From: a virus
Length of the DNA stretch: 64,000 bases
IMG/VR virus record: IMGVR_UViG_3300027387_000003
Location: 1 to 64,000 of that record
Direction: 5' to 3' (one strand)
Part shown: positions 35,217 to 44,387 of the stretch, one piece after another
How the letters are laid out: each line of letters begins with the position of its first letter
Position numbering within the stretch: the first letter of the stretch is position 1
Notes under the pieces: model-generated
The model's input: the letters and a program-made list of their open reading frames with translations, nothing else
The model's database searches: none
Told to the model about the DNA's origin: nothing
Position numbers and translations under genes: made by a program

Positions 35217-35619
35217 ACAACGCGCTATATCCCTGCCCTTCTCCTTTAATAGTGCTGGAGAAATTTCTTACACAACAGACTTGAAAAAGATTATTCAAGA
35301 CAGAGTAGTTTTAGCTGTAATGACTAGCTTTGATGAAAGAGTAATGAGACCGACCTACGGTTCTTATGTTCATAGAGCGGCTTTTGAAAATGAAAATGAC
35401 GCAATTGCTAATGTGGAAAATGCCGTTTCAGGATGTTTTACTACATGGTTTCCATACCTTACATTAATTAGCGTTAACCCAACTGTTACAGATAATGGGT
35501 TAGAGTTTGAAGTATTTTATAATATGGGTGGCGACAGCATTATCCAAGATTTAAACATAAAAACAGACTTGCTTACAAGAGCAGGGGAAATTATAAGGGA
35601 GATACCAACAAATGGCTGA
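35209..35619 (+). CDS. baseplate wedge protein gp25-like
   Basis: 136 aa. Matches gp25/gpW wedge proteins: 'LKKIIQDRVVLAVMTSFDER', 'RPTYGSYVHRAAFE' and 'VNPTVTDNGLEFEVFY'. Forms the core of the baseplate wedge with the gpJ-like protein. Overlaps both neighbours by eight bases, typical of a tightly coupled baseplate operon. Confidence 0.9.
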   Translation: MAEQRAISLPFSFNSAGEISYTTDLKKIIQDRVVLAVMTSFDERVMRPTYGSYVHRAAFENENDAIANVENAVSGCFTTWFPYLTLISVNPTVTDNGLEFEVFYNMGGDSIIQDLNIKTDLLTRAGEIIREIPTNG

Positions 35620-37324
35620 TAACTTTGTGCCTCAAGTAGACTATACATCTAGAGATTACGAAGCTGTAAGAGCAGACTTAATCAACCTTATCCCTAACTT
35701 TGCGCCTCAGTGGACTAACCGCGACCCTTCAGACTTTGGTATGACACTGATTGAACTGTTTTCATATGTTGCTGATGAGCTAAACTTTTATATTGACCGT
35801 TCACTTAATGAGTCATTTTTGTCTACCGCTAGCCAGAAAAGCAGCGTACTTAATATTGCAAAAATTCTTGGGTATGTTCCTACAGGAGCAACTCCAGCAA
35901 CTGTACTTCTTACATTTCAGAACTCTACTGCGGACCCAATTACAGTACCAGCAAAGACTCAGGTAGCTACTAGCGTAGTAAACAACGGACAAAGAACTCA
36001 GGTTATATTTGAAACAGATGTGGCTGTAACTGTGCCAGCAAAAGTTGGGGCATTAAACGGTTCAGCAACTGTAGCTGCAACTCAAGGTGAGACAGTTACT
36101 AATGAAGTTATTGGAGTATCTAACGGTACCCCTAACCAAATATTTGAATTAGCTCAAAGCCCAGTTATTAACGGAAGCGTATCCTTAACTATTGCGGGAG
36201 TTAACTACTCTCAAGTTCCCTACCTAATTGATTACCAAGAATTTGACCCAGTATTTATTGCAGAAGCTGATGCTGATAACGTTACATATGTAACGTTTGG
36301 AGATGGAATCAGCGGTCGTATTCCAGCTAATGGTGCTCAAATTACTGCTACCTACCGTGTAGGCGGAGGAATTCAAGGAAACGTATCAGCTAACACTATT
36401 AAGTTCATTCTTACAAACCAGGTAACTGGGTTGACTGTTGTGAACCAAAACGTGGGTGAGATTTCTGGAGCAGCATCTGGTGGAGCGGACCCAGAAACAA
36501 CTGACTCTATCAGAGTAAACGCTCCGCAAAGTATCAGAGCTTTAAGCCGTGCTGTATCGTTGGCTGATTATTCATCTCTTGCTGTTCAAGTACAGGGAGT
36601 GGCTAAAGCAATTTCTATTGCTGAAGTTTATAGCAGCATTACTATTTACTTAGCTCCTTATGGAGACTCTGGACTTCAGTCTGATGGTTTGACCGCATCA
36701 ACTGTCTTTAACAACTTAGTTGAGAAAGTTTATACCTTTTTCTCAGATAAGACTCCTCCAGGCACAACGTTGACATTCCAACCACCTAAGTACGTACCTG
36801 CTCAACTTAAACTTGACTGTGTTATCTTACCGCAATATGTTAAAGCTAAAGTTACAGCAGACATTCAGTCTGCTATTCAAGAGTTGTTTGCTTTTGACAA
36901 CGTGGCATTTAACGACCGTATTAATCTACAAGATGTTCTAAGCTCTGCTAATGCAGTGGCTGGTGTATCAAGAGCCTCTGTGATTAAGATGGTACGAGGA
37001 GATGAAGAACAAACGTTCTCTATTAATAACAAGATACTTACAAGTAACGTAGCCACACTAACTACGTCCGCTACTCACAACCTATCTGTAGGTCAGACCG
37101 TACTTATCACTAACGTTGATGATACGTTTAATGGCACATACGTTATTACGGCTACAGCCCCAACAACATTTAGCTACGTATGTATTGCTACTAACGTACT
37201 TACTACTGCTGTAACTGGACTAGCAAAGGTAACAGTTCTTACCGTTCGAGATATTATCTGCTCAACTAATGAGCTTCCTCAACTAGGTACCTTTGACCTA
37301 ACGGTAACTGGAGGCATCGAATAG
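35612..37324 (+). CDS. baseplate J-like wedge protein with inserted fibre module
   Basis: 570 aa. 'YTSRDYEAVRADLINLIP', 'DFGMTLIELFSYVADELNFY' and 'PASGGADPETTDSIR'-like signatures define the J/gp6 family; the C-terminal 'IICSTNELPQLGTFDLTV' is the usual end. Residues about 472-542 hold an extra beta module ('HNLSVGQTVLITNVDDTFNG') of the type repeated in the fibre at 14123, inserted just before the canonical C-terminal strand. This is unusual for a wedge protein. Confidence 0.88.
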   Translation: MADNFVPQVDYTSRDYEAVRADLINLIPNFAPQWTNRDPSDFGMTLIELFSYVADELNFYIDRSLNESFLSTASQKSSVLNIAKILGYVPTGATPATVLLTFQNSTADPITVPAKTQVATSVVNNGQRTQVIFETDVAVTVPAKVGALNGSATVAATQGETVTNEVIGVSNGTPNQIFELAQSPVINGSVSLTIAGVNYSQVPYLIDYQEFDPVFIAEADADNVTYVTFGDGISGRIPANGAQITATYRVGGGIQGNVSANTIKFILTNQVTGLTVVNQNVGEISGAASGGADPETTDSIRVNAPQSIRALSRAVSLADYSSLAVQVQGVAKAISIAEVYSSITIYLAPYGDSGLQSDGLTASTVFNNLVEKVYTFFSDKTPPGTTLTFQPPKYVPAQLKLDCVILPQYVKAKVTADIQSAIQELFAFDNVAFNDRINLQDVLSSANAVAGVSRASVIKMVRGDEEQTFSINNKILTSNVATLTTSATHNLSVGQTVLITNVDDTFNGTYVITATAPTTFSYVCIATNVLTTAVTGLAKVTVLTVRDIICSTNELPQLGTFDLTVTGGIE

Positions 37325-37325
37325 G

Positions 37326-39875
37326 ATGTCACGTTACGGTCTTGATTACTACAGCTCCCCTAGTTTCCCCCTAAGTTACTATGGTAGCGATAACCCATTA
37401 ACTTTTGATGCTTCTCCAGTAACGGCTATCTCTTCTGGATACCTGCAGATAACAATTAATTGGGCAAAACCAGTCGGAGACTGGGACACCCTAAAGCTGA
37501 TGAGAAGCCCGTACGGATTTCCAGTAAACATAACAGATGGTATAAACGTATTTACTACTGAAAAATCAGATAACGATGTTTCATATGTTGATACTGTAAA
37601 TTTACAAAAACCAAAGTTTTACTACTATTCTATTTTTGTTAACGAAACTGTACAGGACACTTGGGTTCTAGCGGGTAAAGTTATTGGGTTTGCTGTACCT
37701 AACTATGGTGGCGGAAACCGACTATATGATTTAATGCCTGAAATTACAAAGATAACCACTCCCTATGTAGCGTCTTCAAATTACGACAACAGTGATTTAA
37801 GAGAGTTTTTATCTTTGTTTGGTTATCAATTTGACTACATTAAGGGCACGGTTGAAACTCTATTTGAAAGATTTAACTTTGAACAGATGTCTAACACTGT
37901 TATTCCTTTGTTGTTAAATCAGTTTGGTATTAACTTTGAACCTGAGATTGGGTTTCAAAACTCAAGAGTATTAGTACGTGACTCTGTGCAGCTATCAAAA
38001 GAAAAAGGTTCCTCACAAGGTGTTAGACAATACGTAAAAGCATTTACTGGATGGGCATGCCCTTCTCCAATTGAAGGGTCTATCAACCCTGTAGTGGAGG
38101 GTATTACATCAAGTCACAACTTAATGCTGGACTACAACGACTCCTCGTTTGAAGAGGGTATTGGACGTTGGGCATCTACAGACAACAGCGGTACCTTACG
38201 CCAGATTAAGTCTTACACGGTTAACTCTTTCTTTGTAAACTCCAATACCGTTCACTTAAATATTGGAGCTAATGGATATGCTGTTGGAGATTCTGTAACA
38301 TTAAGTGGTTTTAAAATTCCTAAGTTTAATTCTGCTACCCCTGTTGCTATTACAGGCTCAGACCCAACAGGTATTGACGTAAATATTGTGGCTCCTAATA
38401 TTGCATTGGTGTCAGCATTTAACCCAGACACTCAAAGCTACCCAACTGTTACCCCATACCCAGCAGCTCGTAATGAACCTACTGCTCCAGCCTTATACCC
38501 AAACAAGCAAAAAGGCTATCTATCATTAAGTAACGCTGGTTCAACTGCAGCAGTAGTGACCGCTAGTTGTGGAACATCTAACCCTATTGTTTACGGCATT
38601 CCAATAACATCTGGAGACCAATACACCTTTAGCGCGTACTCAGCCGCTAGCGTAACCTCTAGAACTTTTACTGTGGGTATTAGTTGGTACGACCGTCTTG
38701 GTACCTTTATGTCTACAACTACTGGTAACTCTGTATCTAACGTTGCGGGTTCATTCTCTGCAAGAGGGGTAGTGTCTGCTTCAGCTCCATGTAACATTAC
38801 CTTTAACCCATATAACACTACAGCTGGAACCTTATATACAGACGGAACATATGCAAACGTGCCGTTAACCTACGTATCTGGAAAACAACCTACGATTCTT
38901 CCAAGAGTTAACGTAACTATATTTGGTGGAGCTGTTATTTCTATTGCCGTTATTAACGGTGGTAAAGGTGCGGATACAACAACAGTCTTTACTTTAAATA
39001 AGACAGACATTGGTAGCGCTAATGGTTCTGGGTTCCTTGTTACTACAAAACTTGTTCAAGAGTCTTACTACGCGGTTCCTGTTATTACGGTTTCTAACGT
39101 AGCTAACGCGGCATCTAATGAGCGCCACTATTTTGACAACTGCCAATTTGAACAAGCTAGCAGTGTTACTGACTTTGATGAGGCTCGTCAATCACACATC
39201 ACTCTTAAAGCTAACCGAATCAATGAGTTGGTTAACCCTGTTCTTTTTAACGTAAGTAGCAACTTTGCACCTTGGTCTATTGTAAACGGTACTATTACAC
39301 GACCAGCGGATATTACAACACTAACATCAACTGCCTCTGGTGTTGTGACTCTTCGCTCTTTTACTAACAACACTCAGTATATGAAGATTTTTTATCCTAC
39401 TTCTGCCTACACATTTAGCTTGTATGTTAAGGGTGGGACTCAAACTAGCGGTAGTGGTTCTATAAACATCTTATGGTACGACTCATCAAAGACTTTACTG
39501 TCTACTAACACTCAGGCTATTACATTTACTAGCGCTGACTACTCGCGTCCAAGCGTCTCTGCCCTGGCCCCAGCTACGGCAGCCTATGCAACCGTTAGTT
39601 TAACTTGGACAGCAGACGCGTCTTCTAGAACTGTTTTGGTTAAGGAAGCTCTTTTTGAGAACTCTGGTTTAGTACTAGATTATTTTGACGGAACTAATGG
39701 ACGTATTATCCCTGGCTCTGACCTGTTCTGGGAAGGTAATGTCCCTAACCAGGCTCGTAGCCACTACTACAAAAACTGCAGAGCTATCCAATCTCGTTTA
39801 GTTAAAGGTGCTTTGGACGACTGGGTTACCAGCGGCTCTACCTACGCCATATACCTAGCACAGCCAAATACGTAG
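37326..39875 (+). CDS. tail protein I-like baseplate protein fused to carbohydrate-binding-like modules
   Basis: 849 aa. Residues about 130-260 ('RLYDLMPEITKITTPY', 'LREFLSLFGYQFDYIKGTVE', 'FGINFEPEIGFQNSRVLV') match the P2 gpI/baseplate family that anchors tail fibres. Two later jelly-roll-like regions (about 370-615 and 630-800) with 'HYFDNCQFEQASSVTDFD' and 'LVKEALFENSG' patterns resemble carbohydrate-binding modules. This is a fusion of the fibre-anchor with surface-binding domains. It is the last of the tail genes. Confidence 0.8.
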   Translation: MSRYGLDYYSSPSFPLSYYGSDNPLTFDASPVTAISSGYLQITINWAKPVGDWDTLKLMRSPYGFPVNITDGINVFTTEKSDNDVSYVDTVNLQKPKFYYYSIFVNETVQDTWVLAGKVIGFAVPNYGGGNRLYDLMPEITKITTPYVASSNYDNSDLREFLSLFGYQFDYIKGTVETLFERFNFEQMSNTVIPLLLNQFGINFEPEIGFQNSRVLVRDSVQLSKEKGSSQGVRQYVKAFTGWACPSPIEGSINPVVEGITSSHNLMLDYNDSSFEEGIGRWASTDNSGTLRQIKSYTVNSFFVNSNTVHLNIGANGYAVGDSVTLSGFKIPKFNSATPVAITGSDPTGIDVNIVAPNIALVSAFNPDTQSYPTVTPYPAARNEPTAPALYPNKQKGYLSLSNAGSTAAVVTASCGTSNPIVYGIPITSGDQYTFSAYSAASVTSRTFTVGISWYDRLGTFMSTTTGNSVSNVAGSFSARGVVSASAPCNITFNPYNTTAGTLYTDGTYANVPLTYVSGKQPTILPRVNVTIFGGAVISIAVINGGKGADTTTVFTLNKTDIGSANGSGFLVTTKLVQESYYAVPVITVSNVANAASNERHYFDNCQFEQASSVTDFDEARQSHITLKANRINELVNPVLFNVSSNFAPWSIVNGTITRPADITTLTSTASGVVTLRSFTNNTQYMKIFYPTSAYTFSLYVKGGTQTSGSGSINILWYDSSKTLLSTNTQAITFTSADYSRPSVSALAPATAAYATVSLTWTADASSRTVLVKEALFENSGLVLDYFDGTNGRIIPGSDLFWEGNVPNQARSHYYKNCRAIQSRLVKGALDDWVTSGSTYAIYLAQPNT

Positions 39876-39887
39876 TAGGATAGGCTC

Positions 39888-40169
39888 ATGCTTGAGCTAC
39901 TTCTTATCGGATGCTTTACAGGGTTCTTCCTAGCTGCCATACGTTCTTTGCTAGATGTCCTTAGTATCTTCATAGGTATTCAAATATTAAATGCTGGGTT
40001 CTCTATCTTATTCTCAGCAGTAGCTGTGTATTTAGTTGAAGTTTCAACTACTAAGAGCTACATCCTCTACACCATAGCGGGGGCATTCCTGGGGGCATCT
40101 TTACTAGCCCTTGTAGAAAGGGTCGCCACCTACAAGCCTGCCGTCATCAATAGCGCTCGCGAAGAATAG
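39888..40169 (+). CDS. small three-helix membrane protein
   Basis: 93 aa with three hydrophobic segments (about 3-22, 27-50 and 57-78). TAGGATAGG precedes the ATG. It lies between tail and replication modules and shows no conserved motif. It could be an additional holin, antiholin or superinfection exclusion protein; no basis to choose. Confidence 0.65.
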   Translation: MLELLLIGCFTGFFLAAIRSLLDVLSIFIGIQILNAGFSILFSAVAVYLVEVSTTKSYILYTIAGAFLGASLLALVERVATYKPAVINSAREE

Positions 40170-40201
40170 GTGTAGTATGTGGGCCACCTAAGGAGGTCCA
40201 C

Positions 40202-40882
40202 ATGGACAAGTACTATGTACTGGTAGCAGGAAACGGTGCGACAAGTCGCGCAAACATTGAGGCATTAATGGAAGACCATTACTATGCCAATGGTGAAGAC
40301 GGCATTGTTGTTATGCCAATCTTTGGTAACCCAACACCGTCACAAGTTTTTGTTGCACAGTATGCAAAAGAAAAAAACAAAGAGGTTGTTTACGTAGCTT
40401 CAGAAGGAGCTAACCTAACTAACCTACCCGCTGGCTCTATGATTAATGACCCAGACCCAATAAACAAAGCTGTTGAAATCATTATTGGAGAGAAGACAAC
40501 TGCTTTTCTTCTCTGGTCTGATGAAGATAATACTTCTTTAGACGTTCTAGTTGCATGTAAGAAAGCTGATATTAAGTGCTTTGACCTTACTGACGGCCTA
40601 GTCCCAATCAACCCATCTGCTGATATTAAAAAAGCGGAGGTGATTGACTTCCCAGAAAAAGAGCGCGTAACTAAAAGTGCAAAGGAGGACGAAGACGATG
40701 GCGCGGAGGAGGAAGAAAGCGGTGAAGAAGAAGAAGATGACGAAGAGTACGAAGACGAAGACGAAGAAGACGACGAAGGTCTTGAAAATCTCTACGCGGG
40801 GGTCGAAGAAATAGCCCGCATCTTTGCCCGTGCCTTCAAGGAGGAATTTAGCCGTAATGACACAGACACACCTAAGCCCTAA
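40202..40882 (+). CDS. Rossmann-like protein with highly acidic C-terminal tail
   Basis: 226 aa. Residues 1-145 look like an alpha/beta domain beginning 'YYVLVAGNGATSR', with alternating strands and helices and a typical 'AFLLWSDEDN' strand end. Residues about 160-200 are extremely acidic (about three quarters Asp/Glu). The last 25 form an amphipathic helix. Function unrecognised: options include nucleotide binding with a charged DNA-mimic tail or a protein-interaction tail. It precedes the replication initiator-like gene by overlapping it (26 bases). Confidence 0.65.
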   Translation: MDKYYVLVAGNGATSRANIEALMEDHYYANGEDGIVVMPIFGNPTPSQVFVAQYAKEKNKEVVYVASEGANLTNLPAGSMINDPDPINKAVEIIIGEKTTAFLLWSDEDNTSLDVLVACKKADIKCFDLTDGLVPINPSADIKKAEVIDFPEKERVTKSAKEDEDDGAEEEESGEEEEDDEEYEDEDEEDDEGLENLYAGVEEIARIFARAFKEEFSRNDTDTPKP

Positions 40883-41765
40883 GGCTTTGGGGCTGCTCCT
40901 ACACGTGTACGCACAGGGGGCTTCAGGAGGCTCCAAAGGCCTCTCAGAGGCTCTTGGGGTGGGTAAGGACTATGTTTCCTCAGGCTTGATAGAGCTGCGC
41001 TCTAACGACCTGATAGCCCTGATTAAAGGGAAAACGGACAAAGGGAACTTTTGGTCCACTGTGGAGATTACCCAGAAGGGTGTTGACATCCTCAAGAAAC
41101 ACATGAAGGATGGGAAGAACCGTGGCGGAAAACCCGCAACGGCACCGTTGCGGAAAACCCGTCCCTCTATATCACAGAATAGCTATCTAGCTAATTATCC
41201 TAATAGCATAGAAGCATATTCAGTTAACCAAGGGGACGCACTAAGTGCGTCCCATAAAGAACAAGAAGAATTTATCGAAGGAGTCGACATGTGGCTAGAC
41301 CCAGATGACTTAGCAGCAGAGATAGAAAAGGACCGTAAGCGCAAGGCTGAGGAACGCACAGAGGCTAAACAGAAGAAGCACACTGACCGTCAGAAGATTA
41401 GGGCTTCACGTCCCGTTGAGAAGTGGACCCCTACGGATGTAGTTAATTACTTTGCGGAAGTGGTTAAGACTGTGTGGCACATTAGTGAGGTCACCACCAA
41501 CCAACGTCCCGCGTTTATTAGTGCCATGAAAAATTTCCGTGCAGACTTTGATACTACTGGCGATATTGAAAAAGAAATTCTTGACCGTTGGATTGACAGT
41601 CAGAAGCACGATACAGATAAGCGAAGCCCAGACGCTCTCTTCTTTGGATTTATAAAGTATGCTCCCACCATGTTGGAAGAGGCAAAACGTGCACTGGCGC
41701 CAGAAGACCTATCACGTGTAGAGTCTGTTAAAGCAAAGCGTCGTGCACAGTTAGGAGTTGAGTGA
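40857..41765 (+). CDS. winged-helix replication initiator-like protein
   Basis: 302 aa from ATG 40857, behind AAGGAGG. Residues 1-90 form a winged HTH ('LSPKALGLLLHVYAQGASGG', 'LSEALGVGKDYVSSGLIEL'). A low-complexity linker follows (about 90-140), then a charged helical C-terminal domain ('TPTDVVNYFAEVVKTVW'). The DNA encoding the linker holds two palindromes, a direct repeat and an AT-rich stretch. The next gene is a DnaC-type helicase loader, so the arrangement parallels lambda O/P. Initiator role is inferred, though the fold is clear. Stop overlaps the loader start. Confidence 0.75.
   Translation: MTQTHLSPKALGLLLHVYAQGASGGSKGLSEALGVGKDYVSSGLIELRSNDLIALIKGKTDKGNFWSTVEITQKGVDILKKHMKDGKNRGGKPATAPLRKTRPSISQNSYLANYPNSIEAYSVNQGDALSASHKEQEEFIEGVDMWLDPDDLAAEIEKDRKRKAEERTEAKQKKHTDRQKIRASRPVEKWTPTDVVNYFAEVVKTVWHISEVTTNQRPAFISAMKNFRADFDTTGDIEKEILDRWIDSQKHDTDKRSPDALFFGFIKYAPTMLEEAKRALAPEDLSRVESVKAKRRAQLGVE
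41125..41253. promoter_or_regulatory. candidate intragenic replication origin
   Basis: Within 129 bases: 12-base direct repeats GCGGAAAACCCG (41125-41136 and 41150-41161) around a palindrome with 9-base arms (41134-41142/41145-41153), then an AT-rich stretch with AATAGC repeats (41178-41183, 41202-41207), then a perfect 21-base palindrome (41233-41253, arms GGGACGCACT/AGTGCGTCCC). Location inside an initiator-like gene suggests an origin as in lambda O. Protein-binding has not been shown. Confidence 0.55.
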
Positions 41766-42451
41766 TGTACAAACTTGAAGACCAGAAGGTTCGTCGTCGT
41801 TCATGGATTAAGGCTGCTGGCATACCAAAGGCTCGTCTAGGTTGGACAGTAGATGATTGCAAAGACACTGACAAAGATGACATTGCAGATATTAAAAGCT
41901 GGCTTAAAGTTTTTGACAAAGGTGAGAACGTCCGTGCTTCTTCTAGTAAGTATTGCGGTAAGGGATTGTTGTTAGCTGGAAAGCCTGGTCGTGGAAAGTC
42001 AACAGTGGCTGCATCTATTATCCAGACCATCATGCTTAACTCCCCTATTGATGCTTTTGATGTTGAGGAAGGTGGGGTTTTAATACGTCCCTGCTACTTT
42101 ATGACCTTTAATGACGTCTTGGCCCTACAAGGTCGCATGATGGATAGCCCGACAGACTGGGAGGAGGTCCTCTACTATGGTGTCTTAGGCGAGGCGCATG
42201 ACTCCTACAACATCCGAGTCCTAGTGATAGATGATGTAGGCAAGGAACACGCTAGCCTAAGCGGGTGGCAGAAGAACGTGTTGCACCACGTACTACGTAC
42301 ACGGTTCAACCAAGGACTGCCAACCATAGTGACCACCAACGTCATGCTTGACGATTGGAGTAGTCTTTACGGAGACGCTACCGAAAGCTTTGCCAAGGAA
42401 GCATTCCTATATTATGAAATGGTTACTAACAAAGGAGACCTACGAGAATGA
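41765..42451 (+). CDS. DnaC-like replicative helicase loader
   Basis: 228 aa. AAA+ ATPase with Walker A 'GKPGRGKST' (72-80), Walker B 'LVIDDVG' (153-159) and 'TIVTTN' sensor-1-like strand (187-192), arranged as in DnaC/IstB. Start ATG 41765 overlaps the stop of the initiator gene (TGATG). It should load the DnaB helicase encoded at 43161 onto the origin. Confidence 0.88.
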   Translation: MYKLEDQKVRRRSWIKAAGIPKARLGWTVDDCKDTDKDDIADIKSWLKVFDKGENVRASSSKYCGKGLLLAGKPGRGKSTVAASIIQTIMLNSPIDAFDVEEGGVLIRPCYFMTFNDVLALQGRMMDSPTDWEEVLYYGVLGEAHDSYNIRVLVIDDVGKEHASLSGWQKNVLHHVLRTRFNQGLPTIVTTNVMLDDWSSLYGDATESFAKEAFLYYEMVTNKGDLRE

Positions 42452-42756
42452 GCAAGGTAATGGATACTAAACTTGTACAAGTATTTCTAAGTCAATCCCA
42501 GACCCCTGGTCCAGGAATCTTTGAAGTGTCTGTTGATGACGACAACAAGTTCTATTGCACATGCCAAGGATACAAAGGTCGCAGCACATGCAAGCATGTT
42601 AAGTTTGTACAAGCCCGTGTTAAATCTAACGGTGGAGACAACTACCCTTTAGAGTTCTCTAGTCGAGCTACTAAAGATGACGTGTTTAAAGCTAAGCAAT
42701 CTAAAGAAGACTTCCGTGACTTTGTAATTCGCTTCGGTAAGATAGAAGTCTTTTAA
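42448..42756 (+). CDS. SWIM zinc-finger protein
   Basis: 102 aa. C-x-C-x7-C-x-H pattern in 'FYCTCQGYKGRSTCKHVKFV' is the SWIM zinc finger, used for DNA or protein binding. Flanked by the loader and a small protein before DnaB, so a replication or recombination accessory role is likely. ATGA overlap with the loader. Confidence 0.78.
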   Translation: MSKVMDTKLVQVFLSQSQTPGPGIFEVSVDDDNKFYCTCQGYKGRSTCKHVKFVQARVKSNGGDNYPLEFSSRATKDDVFKAKQSKEDFRDFVIRFGKIEVF

Positions 42757-43164
42757 ATGAAGCACGGGGATATCAGTAACGAACTCCCCAAAAGGTTGTT
42801 AGTTACAACAGACCTGATTATGGATGTAGAAGTTTCCGTTAAGCGGAAGCTTTTAATAATCCCATCAGTAAAAATAAATAAAAAGTTTAGACGCGATATT
42901 TTAAGCTATCTATATTTATATACATCCCGTGCAGGGGTGACGCTTGAACTTGTGTCTTACAACTTAGACGAAGAAAATTTATCTGAAGCTATGGACCTAC
43001 TTGACAAGATGGGTACCAATCCCTTTAGATACTTTACGGCATACGAATCGGTTAATCATTTGGTCAACGAACTTCCCTATAGACCTGAAGTTGTTGGCGT
43101 TGTTGATGTAGACTCGCGCCTCTTACAATACGGTCGATGGGGAAGGACATTTAAGGAACTATGA
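42757..43164 (+). CDS. hypothetical protein in replication module
   Basis: 135 aa beginning one base after the SWIM gene. Alpha/beta pattern: 'RRDILSYLYLYTSRAGVTLE', 'MDLLDKMGTNPFRYF', ending 'VGVVDVDSRLLQYGRWG', which loosely recalls HAD-like or PIN-like phage proteins, but the key acidic residues cannot be assigned with confidence. Overlaps DnaB by four bases (ATGA). Role unknown. Confidence 0.55.
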   Translation: MKHGDISNELPKRLLVTTDLIMDVEVSVKRKLLIIPSVKINKKFRRDILSYLYLYTSRAGVTLELVSYNLDEENLSEAMDLLDKMGTNPFRYFTAYESVNHLVNELPYRPEVVGVVDVDSRLLQYGRWGRTFKEL

Positions 43165-44387
43165 ACAATGAAGCAAAGCTACTAAGTAAAGTACTTGCAG
43201 ACCGCAACCTAGCCCCACTATTTGATAGAGGCGTTAACGACAGTTGGTTTGTTGACCCTGATGTAAAGCGTGTATGGATATTTACACGACAGCATTTCTT
43301 TAACTATGCAGAGTGCCCAAGCTTAGATGTTATCTCGGGTAACTTCCCCGCCTATAAGTTGTTGGAAGTAAATGACAGCGTTGATTATTTAATTGACACT
43401 GTAATCTCAGACCGACGTAAGGCTGCAACCATTAATATGATGGATGAAACCATCAATATTTTGGAAAAAGAAAAAGACCATGAAAAGGCTTTACTTGTTA
43501 TTCAAGGTAACCTAGCCAAGCTAGAAGAAGACGGTCTTAGTAAGACTAGCGACTTAGACCTTACTGATAACGCACTAGAGCGTTTCAATGAGTACGAGTT
43601 TAGAAAGAACAATCCAGGCATGCTTGGAGTTCCTACTGGTTTCCCTACTATGGACCAAGCAACTAACGGCTTACAAGATGGTCAGCTAATTGTTATTGTT
43701 GCTCCACCTAAGACTGGTAAGTCAACTCTTGCTTTGCAGGTTGCACAGAACATTCACATGCAGGATAAGTGCGTGATGTTCCAGTCATTTGAAATGAGTA
43801 ACCACGAACAGCAGACTCGTTACGATGCTATGCGTTCACGCGTATCACACACACGTTTATTAACTGGTACTTTATCTGCAGAAGACGAAGCAAGATACAA
43901 GCAGAAGCTTAAATCATTAGAAAGCATGCGCAAGAAGTTCTGGTTAGTGGACTCTGCTAACGGCTCTACCGTCTCTGGTATTGCTAACAAGATTCAAGTT
44001 CTACATCCAGACATCGTGTTCATTGACGGTACCTACCTTATGATTGACGAGCAGAGCGGTGAGCAGAACACCCCACAGGCAATCACTAACATCACCCGTT
44101 CGCTAAAGCGTATGGCTCAGCGTTATAAAGTTCCAGTAGTTATTTCTACTCAGGTACTTAACTGGAAGATGAAGAAGGGTCAGGTAACTGCCGACTCTAT
44201 TGGTTACTCATCTTCTTTCCACCAAGACGCTGACGTTATCTTTGGTCTACAGAGAGAAGACGAGAATGTAGATGACACTCGTGTACTTAAGATTCTTGAC
44301 AGCCGTAACTCTGGTCGCGTAGACGTTTCACTTCTATGGGACTGGGGCACAGGTACATTCCGCGAAATTGATGCAAGTGATATCTAA
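43161..44387 (+). CDS. dnaB: replicative DNA helicase DnaB-like
   Basis: 408 aa. RecA-type motor with Walker A 'APPKTGKST' (181-189), 'QSFEMS' (H1a Glu) at 208-213 and Walker B 'IVFIDG' (285-290), plus 'VVISTQV' and 'SRNSGR' arginine-finger-like end. The N-terminal domain is short, about 130 residues. Unwinds DNA at the fork together with the primase encoded next. One-base overlap (TAATG) with primase. Confidence 0.92.
   Translation: MNNEAKLLSKVLADRNLAPLFDRGVNDSWFVDPDVKRVWIFTRQHFFNYAECPSLDVISGNFPAYKLLEVNDSVDYLIDTVISDRRKAATINMMDETINILEKEKDHEKALLVIQGNLAKLEEDGLSKTSDLDLTDNALERFNEYEFRKNNPGMLGVPTGFPTMDQATNGLQDGQLIVIVAPPKTGKSTLALQVAQNIHMQDKCVMFQSFEMSNHEQQTRYDAMRSRVSHTRLLTGTLSAEDEARYKQKLKSLESMRKKFWLVDSANGSTVSGIANKIQVLHPDIVFIDGTYLMIDEQSGEQNTPQAITNITRSLKRMAQRYKVPVVISTQVLNWKMKKGQVTADSIGYSSSFHQDADVIFGLQREDENVDDTRVLKILDSRNSGRVDVSLLWDWGTGTFREIDASDI

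Noticed and set aside
40598-40936. Phe/Val-rich minus-strand frame of 112 aa
   Set aside because: It is the complement of the GAA/GAC-rich acidic tail of the plus-strand gene at 40202; hydrophobicity is an artefact.
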